Positions 25,827-35,132 are shown, counted from the first letter of the stretch. The stretch: DNA of 64,000 nt from Rhizobium sp. 16-488-2b (GCF_017741815.1 NZ_JAGHMF010000027.1:1-64000); one strand, 5' to 3'. The notes: a model not told the origin generated them from the letters alone. A program made the numbers and translations.

Positions 25827-26751
25827 TTGGGAAATCCAATGGGCATTGCATTATCCATTCAGAGACGGTTCCGAACACGAGTTGATCGATGTTCTCAGGC
25901 GATAGATTTGGCGCCGCCCCCTTGATTGCTTCCTTGAGGTTCATAATCTCATCGTTTAGGATGCCGCTTGCCGTAACTGCAGTGGGGCCGGCAAACTCTA
26001 AATGGCGCCTCCGGCTTGCAATCACTGTGGCAAGATTGTCATGCAACTCGGGTGCCTGGGATCGAAGAGCACTCATAAGTGCCGCGCCCTGCAGATGATA
26101 ACGAGTAGCATCCGCAACTGCATCTTCGAGCTTCTGAGGAGTTGTACGCTTCGCGAGCTTCGTGCGAGCGGTTGATAGCAAATCCTGTGAACCCTCCTCC
26201 TTCTCCCAAGAGCTAATCTGCGGATTTGTCGGATTCGGAATGCTGAGTTTGATCAACGATAGTTGCGCTGCATTGAGCGTTAGGGCATCAGCGCCGAAAA
26301 ACGCTTGATCATGAATAAGGACCTCAAAGTCAGTGTCGAGATAAGGCAGTGCTTTCGATCGGAGCTCTGTCGTCTTGTTCGCGCAGTGTATGTTCACGTC
26401 CTTGCTGTCGTGTAACGGGCTGAGCAACACCCATCTCTTTATCGGCGCCCCGAGGAAGAGTTTCGATACAATAACGTTGTTTTTTTGTAGTTTTCCAAGA
26501 TCTTTAGTAATCTTATCTTTTTGCTTTTTCGCGCGTTCAGCGACGCCGATGGGCTCTTCTACCGCGTAACACTGATATGCGACGCTGTCCTTGTTGCAGT
26601 AATAGTCGATACCGAGATCACCCTGATCTTTGGCGGGCACCTTGTGGACGTTTAATACGCCATGCCGACAATTCAGGAGGCCAAGCGCAAATATCTCCCA
26701 GTCGTCGGGATTCCAAATAATAGTGGTTGACGGCAAGACTTCCCCCAGCAT
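25816..26751 (-). CDS. Restriction-endonuclease-like effector of the ABC three-component system
   Basis: The product has 311 residues. The N-terminal region (1-100) has an Mrr-like strand pattern: GDLGID (44-49) followed by AYQCYAVEEP (58-67). The usual Q-x-K is here Q-C-Y, so the catalytic Lys is absent or comes from K75-K76 or another position; I recall the same QCY in other ABC-3C effectors, so this is probably the family norm. The C-terminal half is helical. It is the first gene of the three-gene minus-strand operon. The likely role is nucleic-acid cleavage upon activation by the ATPase. Confidence 0.7.
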   Translation of the reverse strand: MLGEVLPSTTIIWNPDDWEIFALGLLNCRHGVLNVHKVPAKDQGDLGIDYYCNKDSVAYQCYAVEEPIGVAERAKKQKDKITKDLGKLQKNNVIVSKLFLGAPIKRWVLLSPLHDSKDVNIHCANKTTELRSKALPYLDTDFEVLIHDQAFFGADALTLNAAQLSLIKLSIPNPTNPQISSWEKEEGSQDLLSTARTKLAKRTTPQKLEDAVADATRYHLQGAALMSALRSQAPELHDNLATVIASRRRHLEFAGPTAVTASGILNDEIMNLKEAIKGAAPNLSPENIDQLVFGTVSEWIMQCPLDFPNVP

Positions 26752-27217
26752 TCAATATAGGCAATCTACATGAAGGACGGTTGCGTGCAATGAGAGACGA
26801 GCGGCCGTAGGTAGCAACATTTAAGTTTTTGATCTCATTGGTGGGCGGTCCCGGACTGAATAAGCTGTGGCCTGATGGACCAACCGCAATTTCCCGATGC
26901 GAAAGTCGCCATACTCGCGATCACCACGAAATCAGCTGATCCGGGTGCGGTAAAACGGGAGCACGTCTGAGTCGATCGTCGCAACGTCAGCAATCTCAGG
27001 CTTGTCGTTCCCGACTTCGACCTGTAGGCGCGCTCTTCGGCATCGAGCCAGCCCGGCAGCATTCGGCCGTGTAGTGGATATCGTTCCGTCGAACTCTCCT
27101 GTGGAACAGGCGGCTTCCAAGAGGTCGCCCGACCTTCCCGGCGTTGCGGTGGTCGGGGAGACCCACTACCTTTGAGGGTATAGTCAAGTGACCGCATTTC
27201 ATTTGCCTGGAGGCGAT
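26752..27217. other. Gene-free gap between the ABC-3C operon and the helicase
   Basis: About 440 bp with no convincing gene. A minus-strand frame of 120 codons at 26835-27197 has no recognisable motif and unusual composition. In an adjoining frame there is a short LQVEVGNDKPEIADVATIDS-like stretch near 26950-27020 that may be a decayed coding remnant. It probably contains the divergent promoters of both operons. Confidence 0.4.
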
Positions 27218-30200
27218 GTGGATACGCTTTTCAAAGAAGATCTCGAAATTTCACTTCCGCCGCAATTCGCGATAGCTGGTAAAATCCATGGTGCCTCTGT
27301 AAGAAAACTTGCCCATCCCGGCTGTAAGCTGATCGCCTCTGCGAACGAGTTCACCGAAAAGCGAGTTCGGGGTCTGTTTCTCCGCAGCCCCGATGGACGG
27401 CGCGAGGTGGCGGTGATCCCCCGAAAGACGGACGTGGATCTGCCCAGCGACGAGATACTGCGCCATCCGGCGGCGGTGAGCCTCGCGGAATTCCGGAAAG
27501 ACCCGACCCCAGGTGTCTGGATCAAGCCCGCCGCCGCCGATGCCAGTAGCATCCCGTTCGAGAAACTCGTAAGCGAATGCGCGGAGATACGCGCATCTTG
27601 GCGAGGGGCATTCACCTTTGCCGAAGAGCGCATAGTTGGAGACATCGTTGTCCAGCCCGGTCTCAGGAAGCCGCAAATAGGGGCGATACATGCCGCCCTT
27701 GGCCATTGGACCGCTTCTTCCGCCCCAGCAACCATCGTCATGCCAACCGGAACTGGCAAGACCGAGACGATGCTAGCGCTGATGGTCGTGGCCGAGGTCG
27801 AGCGGCTTCTTGTCGTCGTGCCGAGCGATGCCTTGCGGACGCAGATCTCGGAGAAGTTCCTGAGCCTCGGGGTTCTCAAGGACAGCGGCTGTCTCGCTGT
27901 AGACGCGAAATTGCCCATCGTTGCGACCCTCGATGAAATCCCCAAGTCGGTCGAAGAGGTCGACGACATCTTCAGGCGGGTCAACGTCGTCGTCACGACG
28001 ATGGACGCGGTCGCCAAGGCAAGCGGAGAAGTCCAGTTGAGGATGGCAGAGCTTGTCACCCACCTTTTCGTTGACGAAGCGCACCACATCGCCGCCAAGA
28101 CGTGGCGAGAATTCAGAGCCCAGTTCGCAAACCGCATCGTCCTGCAGTTCACAGCGACGCCGTACCGGACCGACGGGCGGCGCGTCGACGGCAAGTTCAT
28201 CTACAACTACCCGCTCGCCAAGGCATTTGCTGAAAAGTACTTCAAGAAAATCCACTTCAAGCCGATCTACGGGCTTGATCGTGACGACGCCGACCTGCGG
28301 ATCATCGAGGCCGTCAAGGCCGCGCTGGTCCAGGACGAGGCAGAGGGCCATGTTCATCTTGCGATGGCGCGCTGCCGGATAATCGATACCGCCGTCAAGC
28401 TGCATCGCCTCTATTGCAAGCTTCTGCCGGAGTACAATCCAGTCATTGTCTATAGCAGCCTCTCGTCGAAGGCGAAGATGGAGGCTCTCCGGAAGCTGAG
28501 GTCCGGAGAAAGCAGGATTGTCGTATGCGTCGACATGTTGGGAGAGGGCTTCGACCTTCCTGAACTCAAGATCGCGGCGCTGCACGACAAGCATCAGAGC
28601 GAAGCAGTTACCGTTCAGTTTGTCGGGCGGTTTACGAGGACGAGGAAAGATCTCGGCGACGCGACGGTGATCGCCAACGTCGTGGCCGGCGGCATGCGGG
28701 ACAGTCTTCAGGCACTCTATAATGAAGACGCCGACTGGAACCATCTGCTCGAAGGCCTCGGAACCCGTAACACTGCCCGCGAAGAGCGGCGGCAGGAAGT
28801 ATTTGAGGGTTTCGATCTACCACCGACGGATTTTCCGCTGGACCAGGTGACACCTCGCCTCGGTGCGGTCGTCTACGAGACCACTTGCGAGCGATGGGAT
28901 CCAAACAAGATCGTTGATGCCTATGGGCCCGGCTCCATAGTCGAAGGGCCGTCGATAAATTACGCCGAGCGGCTTGCGATCTGGGTTTTGAAGTCCGAAG
29001 AGAAGCTCAAATGGACGTCGATGAGGCAACCCGTAAATACCGCGTATCATCTTTACGCGTGCCACTGGGACGACGAACGTCAACTTCTCTATGTCAGCAG
29101 TTCTAACCTGAGCGACCTTCACGCCCGGCTGGCCGAAAAGGTTGCCGGGGCCGACGCGAAGCGAATTCGCGGCGACGATGTTTTCAGGGTGCTCGACGGC
29201 TACAAGCGCTTGATCCTCAGCCATCTCGGTCTTTCGGAGGCCGTCCGGAAGCCGATCCGGTATTCCCAGTTCATGGGCAGCGACATAGCTCCTCAGCTAA
29301 CCGACGATCCTGCCAATCGCGGCCGGATGAAGACGAACATTTTCGGGCAGGGTTACACGGCGAGCGGCAAGTCGACGATCGGGTGTTCCACGAAGGGTAA
29401 GATCTGGTCATACGAGTCCGTCCATGGGTTCGCAGGCTGGATGGAGTGGTGCAAGACCATCGGTGCCAAGCTGCAAGATTCATCCATCCAGCCCGACGGT
29501 ATCCTGCGCCGCCTGGTTCAGCCCACCAAGCTTACTTCGATGCCTCAAAAGCACGCCGTCGCCATCAATTGGCCAGAGGCGGTCCTCCATGTCGATGACG
29601 ACCGGGTAGATTTGGTTTTCGGCGACGTCTCGGTTCCGTTCTACGATTGCGAGATCCGCATCCTGTCTCAAGTTCCGGGCACCGAGATCGTTATGAGGGT
29701 CGGCGGAGATGACAGGTTTGTCGATTTCACGATGACCATAGACGGTTCCGGTGCGCACTATACCCCTACGGTCGCGAGCGGTGTCCGCATCGGTAAAAAG
29801 ACCACGGATCTGGTTTCATGGTTCAAGGACGATCCGCCTCATATCTACTTCGCTGACGGGAACATGCTTCTGGCGTCCGAGCTACTCAAGCTGCCGGATG
29901 ACCACGCTCCGCCGTTCGATCCCGAGCGCCTGGTCGTACGCAACTGGACGGGCGTCGACATCAGGAAGGAGTCGCAGGGGAGGGACAAGGACGCGACCAG
30001 CATCCAGCGGCGCGTAATCGATGAACTCCTGCAGAGCGGTGGGTTCGATGTCGTCTTCGACGATGACGGGTCCGGGGAATCCGCGGATGTCGTGGCCATC
30101 AAGAAGGAGGGCGACGTCATTACGGTGGCGATGTTCCACTGCAAGTACGCGAGCGATGCCACCCCGTCAGCGAGGGTCGGAGATCTCTACGAGGTCTGCG

Positions 30201-30517
30201 GTCAGACGCAGAAAGCAATCCGGTGGAGGGAGCGGCCCGACCTGTTGTTCGCCCGACTTAGAAAGCGCGAGACTGCGATACAGAAGAGATACGGTCTATC
30301 GCGGCTGGAGAAGGGCAGCGTTATCGACCTGATCCAGTGGCACAACCGCTGGAGCGAGTTCGACTATCGTTTCGAGATGACAGCCGTCCAGCCCGGATAC
30401 TCGAAATCGGAGGCGATCCGGCAGCAAGACAAGGGGCAGCTGGAAATTCTTGCCGCAACGCAATCGCTGCTCATGGACACGTGGGCCATACCATTCACGT
30501 TCCAATGCAGTCCCTAA
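27218..30517 (+). CDS. Superfamily 2 helicase with C-terminal nuclease-like domain
   Basis: The product has about 1100 residues. I prefer the GTG at 27218, preceded by GGAGG four bases upstream, over the GTG at 27188 which adds ten residues. Motif I is MPTGTGKTETM, motif II VDEAHHIAA, motif III QFTATPYRTDG, and motif VI VQFVGRFTRTRKD. The C-terminal 170 residues contain FDVVFDDDGSGESADVVAI and then AMFHCKYA, the D...(H)xK spacing of a PD-(D/E)XK core, followed by GDLYEVCGQTQKAIRW. Helicase-nuclease fusions of this type occur in defence islands. It is plus-strand, opposite to its neighbours, and followed after 94 bp by a small winged-helix gene. Confidence 0.82.
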   Translation: MDTLFKEDLEISLPPQFAIAGKIHGASVRKLAHPGCKLIASANEFTEKRVRGLFLRSPDGRREVAVIPRKTDVDLPSDEILRHPAAVSLAEFRKDPTPGVWIKPAAADASSIPFEKLVSECAEIRASWRGAFTFAEERIVGDIVVQPGLRKPQIGAIHAALGHWTASSAPATIVMPTGTGKTETMLALMVVAEVERLLVVVPSDALRTQISEKFLSLGVLKDSGCLAVDAKLPIVATLDEIPKSVEEVDDIFRRVNVVVTTMDAVAKASGEVQLRMAELVTHLFVDEAHHIAAKTWREFRAQFANRIVLQFTATPYRTDGRRVDGKFIYNYPLAKAFAEKYFKKIHFKPIYGLDRDDADLRIIEAVKAALVQDEAEGHVHLAMARCRIIDTAVKLHRLYCKLLPEYNPVIVYSSLSSKAKMEALRKLRSGESRIVVCVDMLGEGFDLPELKIAALHDKHQSEAVTVQFVGRFTRTRKDLGDATVIANVVAGGMRDSLQALYNEDADWNHLLEGLGTRNTAREERRQEVFEGFDLPPTDFPLDQVTPRLGAVVYETTCERWDPNKIVDAYGPGSIVEGPSINYAERLAIWVLKSEEKLKWTSMRQPVNTAYHLYACHWDDERQLLYVSSSNLSDLHARLAEKVAGADAKRIRGDDVFRVLDGYKRLILSHLGLSEAVRKPIRYSQFMGSDIAPQLTDDPANRGRMKTNIFGQGYTASGKSTIGCSTKGKIWSYESVHGFAGWMEWCKTIGAKLQDSSIQPDGILRRLVQPTKLTSMPQKHAVAINWPEAVLHVDDDRVDLVFGDVSVPFYDCEIRILSQVPGTEIVMRVGGDDRFVDFTMTIDGSGAHYTPTVASGVRIGKKTTDLVSWFKDDPPHIYFADGNMLLASELLKLPDDHAPPFDPERLVVRNWTGVDIRKESQGRDKDATSIQRRVIDELLQSGGFDVVFDDDGSGESADVVAIKKEGDVITVAMFHCKYASDATPSARVGDLYEVCGQTQKAIRWRERPDLLFARLRKRETAIQKRYGLSRLEKGSVIDLIQWHNRWSEFDYRFEMTAVQPGYSKSEAIRQQDKGQLEILAATQSLLMDTWAIPFTFQCSP

Positions 30518-30611
30518 ACCGAAGATTTTGAATCTACAGGAAATCGGAAGCGTCAGTCCCTGAGAGTGCTAAATATGGACGATCCCGCTTCCGCTTCGAC
30601 AGGAAAATTAT

Positions 30612-30926
30612 ATGGCCGGTAATGAAGAAGACGTTTTCCGCAAAGCCAAGTCTGAATATCAAGCTCTGCAAATTTTGCAGGTGCTGATGCTCCGTGAAGC
30701 GTGTGGTCGGTCTAATGACAGTATTTTGGGGGTGTGCTTGGATAAATGTGGCATGTACGGAGCCCCGGAAGAAATTCGGGCGGTCATAGGTTTCCTTGAG
30801 CGATCCGGCTTGGTACGCACGGACAAGGTCGAGGAGTACGTGATCGTCGCGATCACAGATGCGGGCGAACGAGTTGCCGAGGGTAAACAAGTCGTTGATG
30901 GAGTGGCGCGCCCGACGCGAAAATAG
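30612..30926 (+). CDS. Small winged-helix protein resembling VpaChn25_0724 phage family
   Basis: This 104-residue protein is probably a winged-helix DNA-binding protein: R-x-x-SNDSILGVCLDKCGM, then IRAVIGFLERSGLVRT and YVIVAITDAGERVAEGKQVV with a GVARP ending. That pattern, including the ...AEG...GVxRP tail, is what I remember of the VpaChn25_0724 family of Mu-like phages. Outside a prophage, it may be a captured regulator of the upstream helicase gene. An AGGAAAA ribosome site lies ahead of the ATG. Confidence 0.65.
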   Translation: MAGNEEDVFRKAKSEYQALQILQVLMLREACGRSNDSILGVCLDKCGMYGAPEEIRAVIGFLERSGLVRTDKVEEYVIVAITDAGERVAEGKQVVDGVARPTRK

Positions 30927-31250
30927 TGGAGTTGATGACGATACTTCATCGAGCCCGGTCGTGAGAGGAGAAAGATCGGTTGTCTCCAACAAAATCATAT
31001 GGATACATCATTTCAATGATGCCGCGACTACGGGTGCCAGGTTCGGATCTGTTCAAGGCGTTCCCGATTTCTCAGGTCGGGCACAGGCGATCCTGCTCGG
31101 GGCGAGTAGATCCAGGACCTTCTTACAACAATGCTCCTTTCTCGTTCCGACGTGCTTCCGAGGGTTCGCCTCATTCATGCGCGCCTTCGGGCCGCCTGCA
31201 TGGGCGGCTCCGGCCTGAGTCAGGGTCACCTTCTCCACTCGATCTCAAAT
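30927..31250. other. Gap with probable IS-end remnant
   Basis: No gene supported in the first 240 bp. From about 31140 to 31250 the sequence looks like the outer part of an IS21-type end (it includes CAAATTGACCCCGG at 31238-31251). This region supplies the last 25-30 codons of the flavoprotein at 31171, so the insertion probably removed its natural C-terminus. No transposase gene is left. Confidence 0.35.
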
Positions 31251-32805
31251 TGACCCCGGTGGCATAGGAAGCGGCGAGGATCGGCCCCAGCGTTCCGCCG
31301 TGGCCAGGGTAACCCTTTCCGAAGATGCTAGTGGCGACGTTTCCACAGGCGTACAGCCCAGCGATGACTGTCCCGTCGCAACGCATGACTTGCCCATGAG
31401 CGGTGGTCCTTAAACCGCCTTTGGTGCCATTATTGCCAGGCAGGATTTCGACGGCATAGAAGGGACCTTCGTTGATAGGTCCAAGGCATGCATTAGGTAC
31501 GACAGTTGGGTCGCCATAATAGAGGCCGTGAGCGTCTTCCCCACGTTGAAATGCGCGATCACGGCCTTCAAGTGCGTCTTCGTTGAAACGGGCGACCGTA
31601 TTCCGCAGACCTTGGGCCGAAATCGAGAGTTTATCCGCAAGCTCAGCGAGCGAGGGTTCGGAGTGCATCCAGTTCGGAGCAGCCTCGGTCGGAGGAACTG
31701 AGGCGACGGTGTAGCGGGTCTTGAACGCATGGTCGAAGATCAGCCAGGCGGGCCGATTCAGGTACGAAAAAGATCCTGGATCAAAGATATTGAATGCCAT
31801 TCCAAGATCATTGTATGAGGTCGCCTCGTTGACAAATCGCTCTCCCTTGCTGTTCACCAAAATAGAACCGGGAAGTGCCAGATCTCGAACGATGTTCCGC
31901 GTTAGGGGCATTCCATCTAGCTGTTCGCCGGGAATGTGGTATGCCGCTGTCCACCACGCCTCCGTCATATTCGCGACCGCCGCGCCGGCTTCCAGTCCGA
32001 ATCTCAATCCATCACCGTCATTACCCGGAGGTGTCGTGGCGGCGCTGGTGAAACCGGGCAGGAAAGCGGCCACCATATCCTGGTTCCATTCGAAGCCGCC
32101 GGTTGCCAAAATGACGCCGATGCTTGCGGAAATAGCTCCTTTCGCGGTTTCAATGCCGACACAGCGTCGACCTTCGAACGAAAGATCAGTCGCGGGCATG
32201 CTGACATGAAAATCGACGCCCGCCTGTGCGCAAGCCTGAGCCAAACCTGCGACCAATCCCGCACCTTGCGTGCGGACATTTCGCCCTTGACGATCTGTGA
32301 CAATGTCGACAGAAATGCCCTTCTTAGCTTCCGTTGAAGTCACTGGTTGCCGCAAGGTCGAATAGCGCAGTTTCTGGAATAGCAAAGGATCCATGGAGGG
32401 CTCGAACGGCAGGGGCTCCACCGAGCGCCCGGTCTTGGCACCTGCCCATCCGGGATGATAATCGGGGCGGTCAACACTGAAAAATCGTAGATCCGAGCGC
32501 CCTTCGATAAACCGCAGCATTTCGGGGCCATTCTTCAGAAACGCCAGAAGCAATTCGGAGGACGTTTCGCCGAGCGTTAGACGGTCAAGGTAGATCTTGG
32601 CGTCGCCCTCGTCGTCGGCGAAACCGGAAGCAGCCATCACATGATTGTTTGGGATCCAGATGCCGCCACCAGATATCGCCGTTGTCCCACCGATGAGGTG
32701 AGACTTTTCGAAGACGCCGACCGATAGTCCTTGATCAACTGCGGCGAGTGCGGCTACCAGACCGGCGCCGCCGCTTCCCAGCACGATGATGTCATAGCTT
32801 CGCAT
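31171..32805 (-). CDS. FAD-dependent fumarate-reductase/ketosteroid-dehydrogenase-like flavoprotein, C-terminus replaced
   Basis: The 544-residue flavoprotein has the dinucleotide-binding motif IIVLGSGGAGLVAALAA at residues 5-21, the family GGTTAISGGGIW block near 39, and the C-terminal catalytic/FAD region GLYACGNVATSIFGKGYPGHGGTLGPILAASY. The family oxidises C-C bonds (succinate/fumarate, 3-ketosteroid delta1). The last about 27 residues after GVNL are basic and unlike the family; they appear to be read from an IS-derived sequence. The C-terminal FAD-binding helix seems otherwise intact, so activity may survive. It is the last gene of a minus-strand group that begins with the permease at 34963. 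Confidence 0.82.
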   Translation of the reverse strand: MRSYDIIVLGSGGAGLVAALAAVDQGLSVGVFEKSHLIGGTTAISGGGIWIPNNHVMAASGFADDEGDAKIYLDRLTLGETSSELLLAFLKNGPEMLRFIEGRSDLRFFSVDRPDYHPGWAGAKTGRSVEPLPFEPSMDPLLFQKLRYSTLRQPVTSTEAKKGISVDIVTDRQGRNVRTQGAGLVAGLAQACAQAGVDFHVSMPATDLSFEGRRCVGIETAKGAISASIGVILATGGFEWNQDMVAAFLPGFTSAATTPPGNDGDGLRFGLEAGAAVANMTEAWWTAAYHIPGEQLDGMPLTRNIVRDLALPGSILVNSKGERFVNEATSYNDLGMAFNIFDPGSFSYLNRPAWLIFDHAFKTRYTVASVPPTEAAPNWMHSEPSLAELADKLSISAQGLRNTVARFNEDALEGRDRAFQRGEDAHGLYYGDPTVVPNACLGPINEGPFYAVEILPGNNGTKGGLRTTAHGQVMRCDGTVIAGLYACGNVATSIFGKGYPGHGGTLGPILAASYATGVNLRSSGEGDPDSGRSRPCRRPEGAHE

Positions 32806-32816
32806 GTTTCGTGTTC

Positions 32817-33548
32817 CTAGATAACCGATCTGCTTACCCGTCTGTCGTGACTGTTCAAGAGGTTCCGGCGGGTTTCTTCCGTCAATGTGAGAATGTTCAC
32901 ACGGACATGTGCCTCAATTTCGCTGGCAGCTTTCTTGTTGACATAGGCTTCGATGATCCACTCATGCCCAGCGAGGGTAGACTTACCGCTGTCCCGGCCC
33001 AAAGTGTGAAGGATCGTCGCTTCCGTTCGAGGTTGAATGAAACGGTTGATCATGGCGATCCTCGACCGCAATTGGCCGATCTGATCCACGATCGTGGTGT
33101 TTGGGCACCGTCGGTTGATGACAGCATGAAAGTCGAGATTTCCCTGGGTCCAGCTCGGCAGGTCGAACGACGCCAGCGCCTTTGCCATCTCGGCGTTGAT
33201 AGCCTTCAGCTGTTTGATGTCGCCGGCAGTAATTCTCGGCGCCGCAGCGCCAGTGACGTAGCCCTCCAGCACCGCCAGAAGCTCCATCTGCTCGGCCCAA
33301 AGGTCCGGATCCGCGCCCGCGACGATTGCGCCCGAATTCTTGCTGAAGATCACGAGGCTTTCTGCCTCAAGGCGACGAATAGCCTCCCGGACTGGAACCG
33401 GACTGATCGACAACTCCTTTGCCAGTGTGTCGATCACTAAGCGCTGCTTTGGCGCATAAAGCCCGCGATCGATCCCCTCCTTGATATAGTCGTATGCGAG
33501 CTGCTGCTTGCTTTTTGCTGCTGTGGCAGGTGCCATCACCTTTGCCAT
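32817..33548 (-). CDS. GntR-family regulator, FCD type
   Basis: The product has 243 residues. An N-terminal winged helix (ALAYDYIKEG... to LAKELSISPVPVREAIRRLEAESLV, about 18-66) is followed by an all-helical FCD ligand-binding domain with the N-L-D-F-H-A-V-I metal-site pattern (N at 137, D139, H141) and a later HEWIIEAYV, which carries another His. The FCD class usually binds carboxylates with a metal. It lies 11 bp upstream of the flavoprotein and 87 bp after the permease, so it probably regulates this amino-acid uptake and oxidation group. Confidence 0.88.
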   Translation of the reverse strand: MAKVMAPATAAKSKQQLAYDYIKEGIDRGLYAPKQRLVIDTLAKELSISPVPVREAIRRLEAESLVIFSKNSGAIVAGADPDLWAEQMELLAVLEGYVTGAAAPRITAGDIKQLKAINAEMAKALASFDLPSWTQGNLDFHAVINRRCPNTTIVDQIGQLRSRIAMINRFIQPRTEATILHTLGRDSGKSTLAGHEWIIEAYVNKKAASEIEAHVRVNILTLTEETRRNLLNSHDRRVSRSVI

Positions 33549-33581
33549 GCGGTTTACTCTCCAACGACGATGTCAAATATA

Positions 33582-33597
33582 AAATCAGATTTGATTT
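33582..33597. promoter_or_regulatory. Inverted repeat upstream of the GntR gene
   Basis: AAATCA-GATT-TGATTT, 34-49 bp before the GntR start. Position suits a FadR/VanR-type autoregulatory operator; no consensus match is claimed. Confidence 0.3.
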
Positions 33598-33635
33598 CCC
33601 TTCGACCTAGCGGCTTCGACAGCTGTCGGCAAGCC

Positions 33636-34301
33636 TTACCGCTTCCAAGCCAGGCGTCGTTCCAGGCTTATGCTCAACCTGGAGAGTGCAAAGACGATGA
33701 TGATGAAAATCAGACCAACCGCGGTCAGATACTCGAATTGCTTGTAGGTGATGGCTGCCTGGGCATTGGCGACATAGACGATATCCTTGACGCCGATGAC
33801 GCCGACGATGGCGGAATCCTTTAATATCACGATGAACTGATTCAAGAGAAGCGGGATAGCGGTCCGCAGCGCTTGAGGCCAGATGATGATCGAATTCGTT
33901 TTCCATCTCGTCATGCCCATGGCAGCGGCTGCTTCCCATTGGCCGCGATCAATGGTGAGGAGTGCAGACCGATAGATCTCGGCGACATATGCTGTGTTCA
34001 GCAGTGTCAACGAGATGATGGCCGCAGTAACCGGATCCATTTTCCAGCCGGTGACGCCCGCAAGGGCGAAATATACCAAAAGCACGTAGACGTATGGCGA
34101 CAGCGAGCGAAAGATCTGGATGTAGAGAAACCCGACAGATCGCCCAACGGGGGATCTGCTTCGCAACAGGGAAACGATCACCCCGCCGAGCGCCATGGAG
34201 CAGGCGAGGGTTATTATCGCAATCAGAAACGTAAAGCGCAGCCCGTACAGCATCGCGGGCATGAAATTCAACACAGTTGTCCAACTATTCATGGCGCTCA
34301 C
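33636..34301 (-). CDS. Amino-acid ABC transporter permease (HisM/GlnP type)
   Basis: The 221-residue membrane protein has about five spans and the PAAT permease EAA loop near residues 130-160 (QWEAAAAMGMTRWKTNSIIIWPQALRTAIP, shown here in parts). It overlaps the other permease stop by four bases (34298-34301), forming the usual heterodimer. With the binding protein (35953) and ATPase (36913) on the other strand it makes a complete polar amino-acid importer. Confidence 0.9.
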   Translation of the reverse strand: MSAMNSWTTVLNFMPAMLYGLRFTFLIAIITLACSMALGGVIVSLLRSRSPVGRSVGFLYIQIFRSLSPYVYVLLVYFALAGVTGWKMDPVTAAIISLTLLNTAYVAEIYRSALLTIDRGQWEAAAAMGMTRWKTNSIIIWPQALRTAIPLLLNQFIVILKDSAIVGVIGVKDIVYVANAQAAITYKQFEYLTAVGLIFIIIVFALSRLSISLERRLAWKR

Positions 34302-34963
34302 AGCCCCCTGCTTTCGTTCAGACGGTTCTCGATAATATTCACCAGCATTGAAAGAAGCAGCATGGTCGTGATCAGCAGTGCTGCGACTGAAATGTAGGCT
34401 TCGAAAGGCCTGTAGTGGTTCAGACTGATGTCTTGCGCGGCAAAAATAAGTTCTGGTACCGCGACGACGGCAGCATAGGTGGACGCTTTGAAGCAGATCA
34501 CGAAGACATTAAGCAGAGGTGGGATCACGACTCTGATCACCTGAGGAAATAGAACCGTACGATTGATGCGGTAGTCTGAAAGGCCAAGCGCTTTGCCGGC
34601 CTCGATTTGTCCGACGTCGATCGAATTGTAGCCGGTGCGAAAGATCTCGGACGCGAAGGCTGAACTCATAATACCGATCGCGATGATGATCGCCTGCGGA
34701 CCGGACAATGCCAGACCGAACTTCGTGGCAATACCGAAGTAAATCCACAGAAGCAGGAGATACATCGGGAGACCCCGAACGATCTGCACGTACACGTAGG
34801 AAATCCCGTTGGCAATCTTCGAGCGCGATGCGGATCCGAGATATGAGATGAACCCGATGACGCATCCGATCGCGAAGCCAGCAAGCGCAAAATAGAGGTC
34901 ATAGGCCAGCCCCCAGAGAAAGCGTGGCCACTGCGCCAGAACGATCGAGAAATCGAGGTCCAT
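34298..34963 (-). CDS. Amino-acid ABC transporter permease (HisQ type)
   Basis: 221 residues from the ATG at 34963, which has GAAAGGGAAC upstream; a longer frame to 35164 runs into the divergent gene and is not used. It has the EAA loop (VGQIEAGKALGLSDYRINRTV) and five hydrophobic segments. Paired with the 33636 gene through a four-base overlap. It is divergent from the SDR gene at 35133, 169 bp apart. Confidence 0.9.
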   Translation of the reverse strand: MDLDFSIVLAQWPRFLWGLAYDLYFALAGFAIGCVIGFISYLGSASRSKIANGISYVYVQIVRGLPMYLLLLWIYFGIATKFGLALSGPQAIIIAIGIMSSAFASEIFRTGYNSIDVGQIEAGKALGLSDYRINRTVLFPQVIRVVIPPLLNVFVICFKASTYAAVVAVPELIFAAQDISLNHYRPFEAYISVAALLITTMLLLSMLVNIIENRLNESRGL

Positions 34964-35132
34964 TTCGTTCCCTTTCAAGCCCAGTTCCATCTTGAGCGTC
35001 TGATTATCGATACGCCGACGGAGGCGCTTCGTCAACATCATATACGATTTCATATTGCAAGTCAGATAGTTTCGGTTCATAAATATAGGCAAGGGAACTT
35101 CTTGAGGCCCTTCGCGACAGATTGGATGAACG

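Noticed and set aside
26835..27197. 120-codon minus-strand frame
   Set aside because: No motif, odd composition and no ribosome site; treated as non-coding.
27199..28744. Two long minus-strand frames (333 and 323 codons)
   Set aside because: Both lie antisense inside the helicase with full motifs; no protein features.
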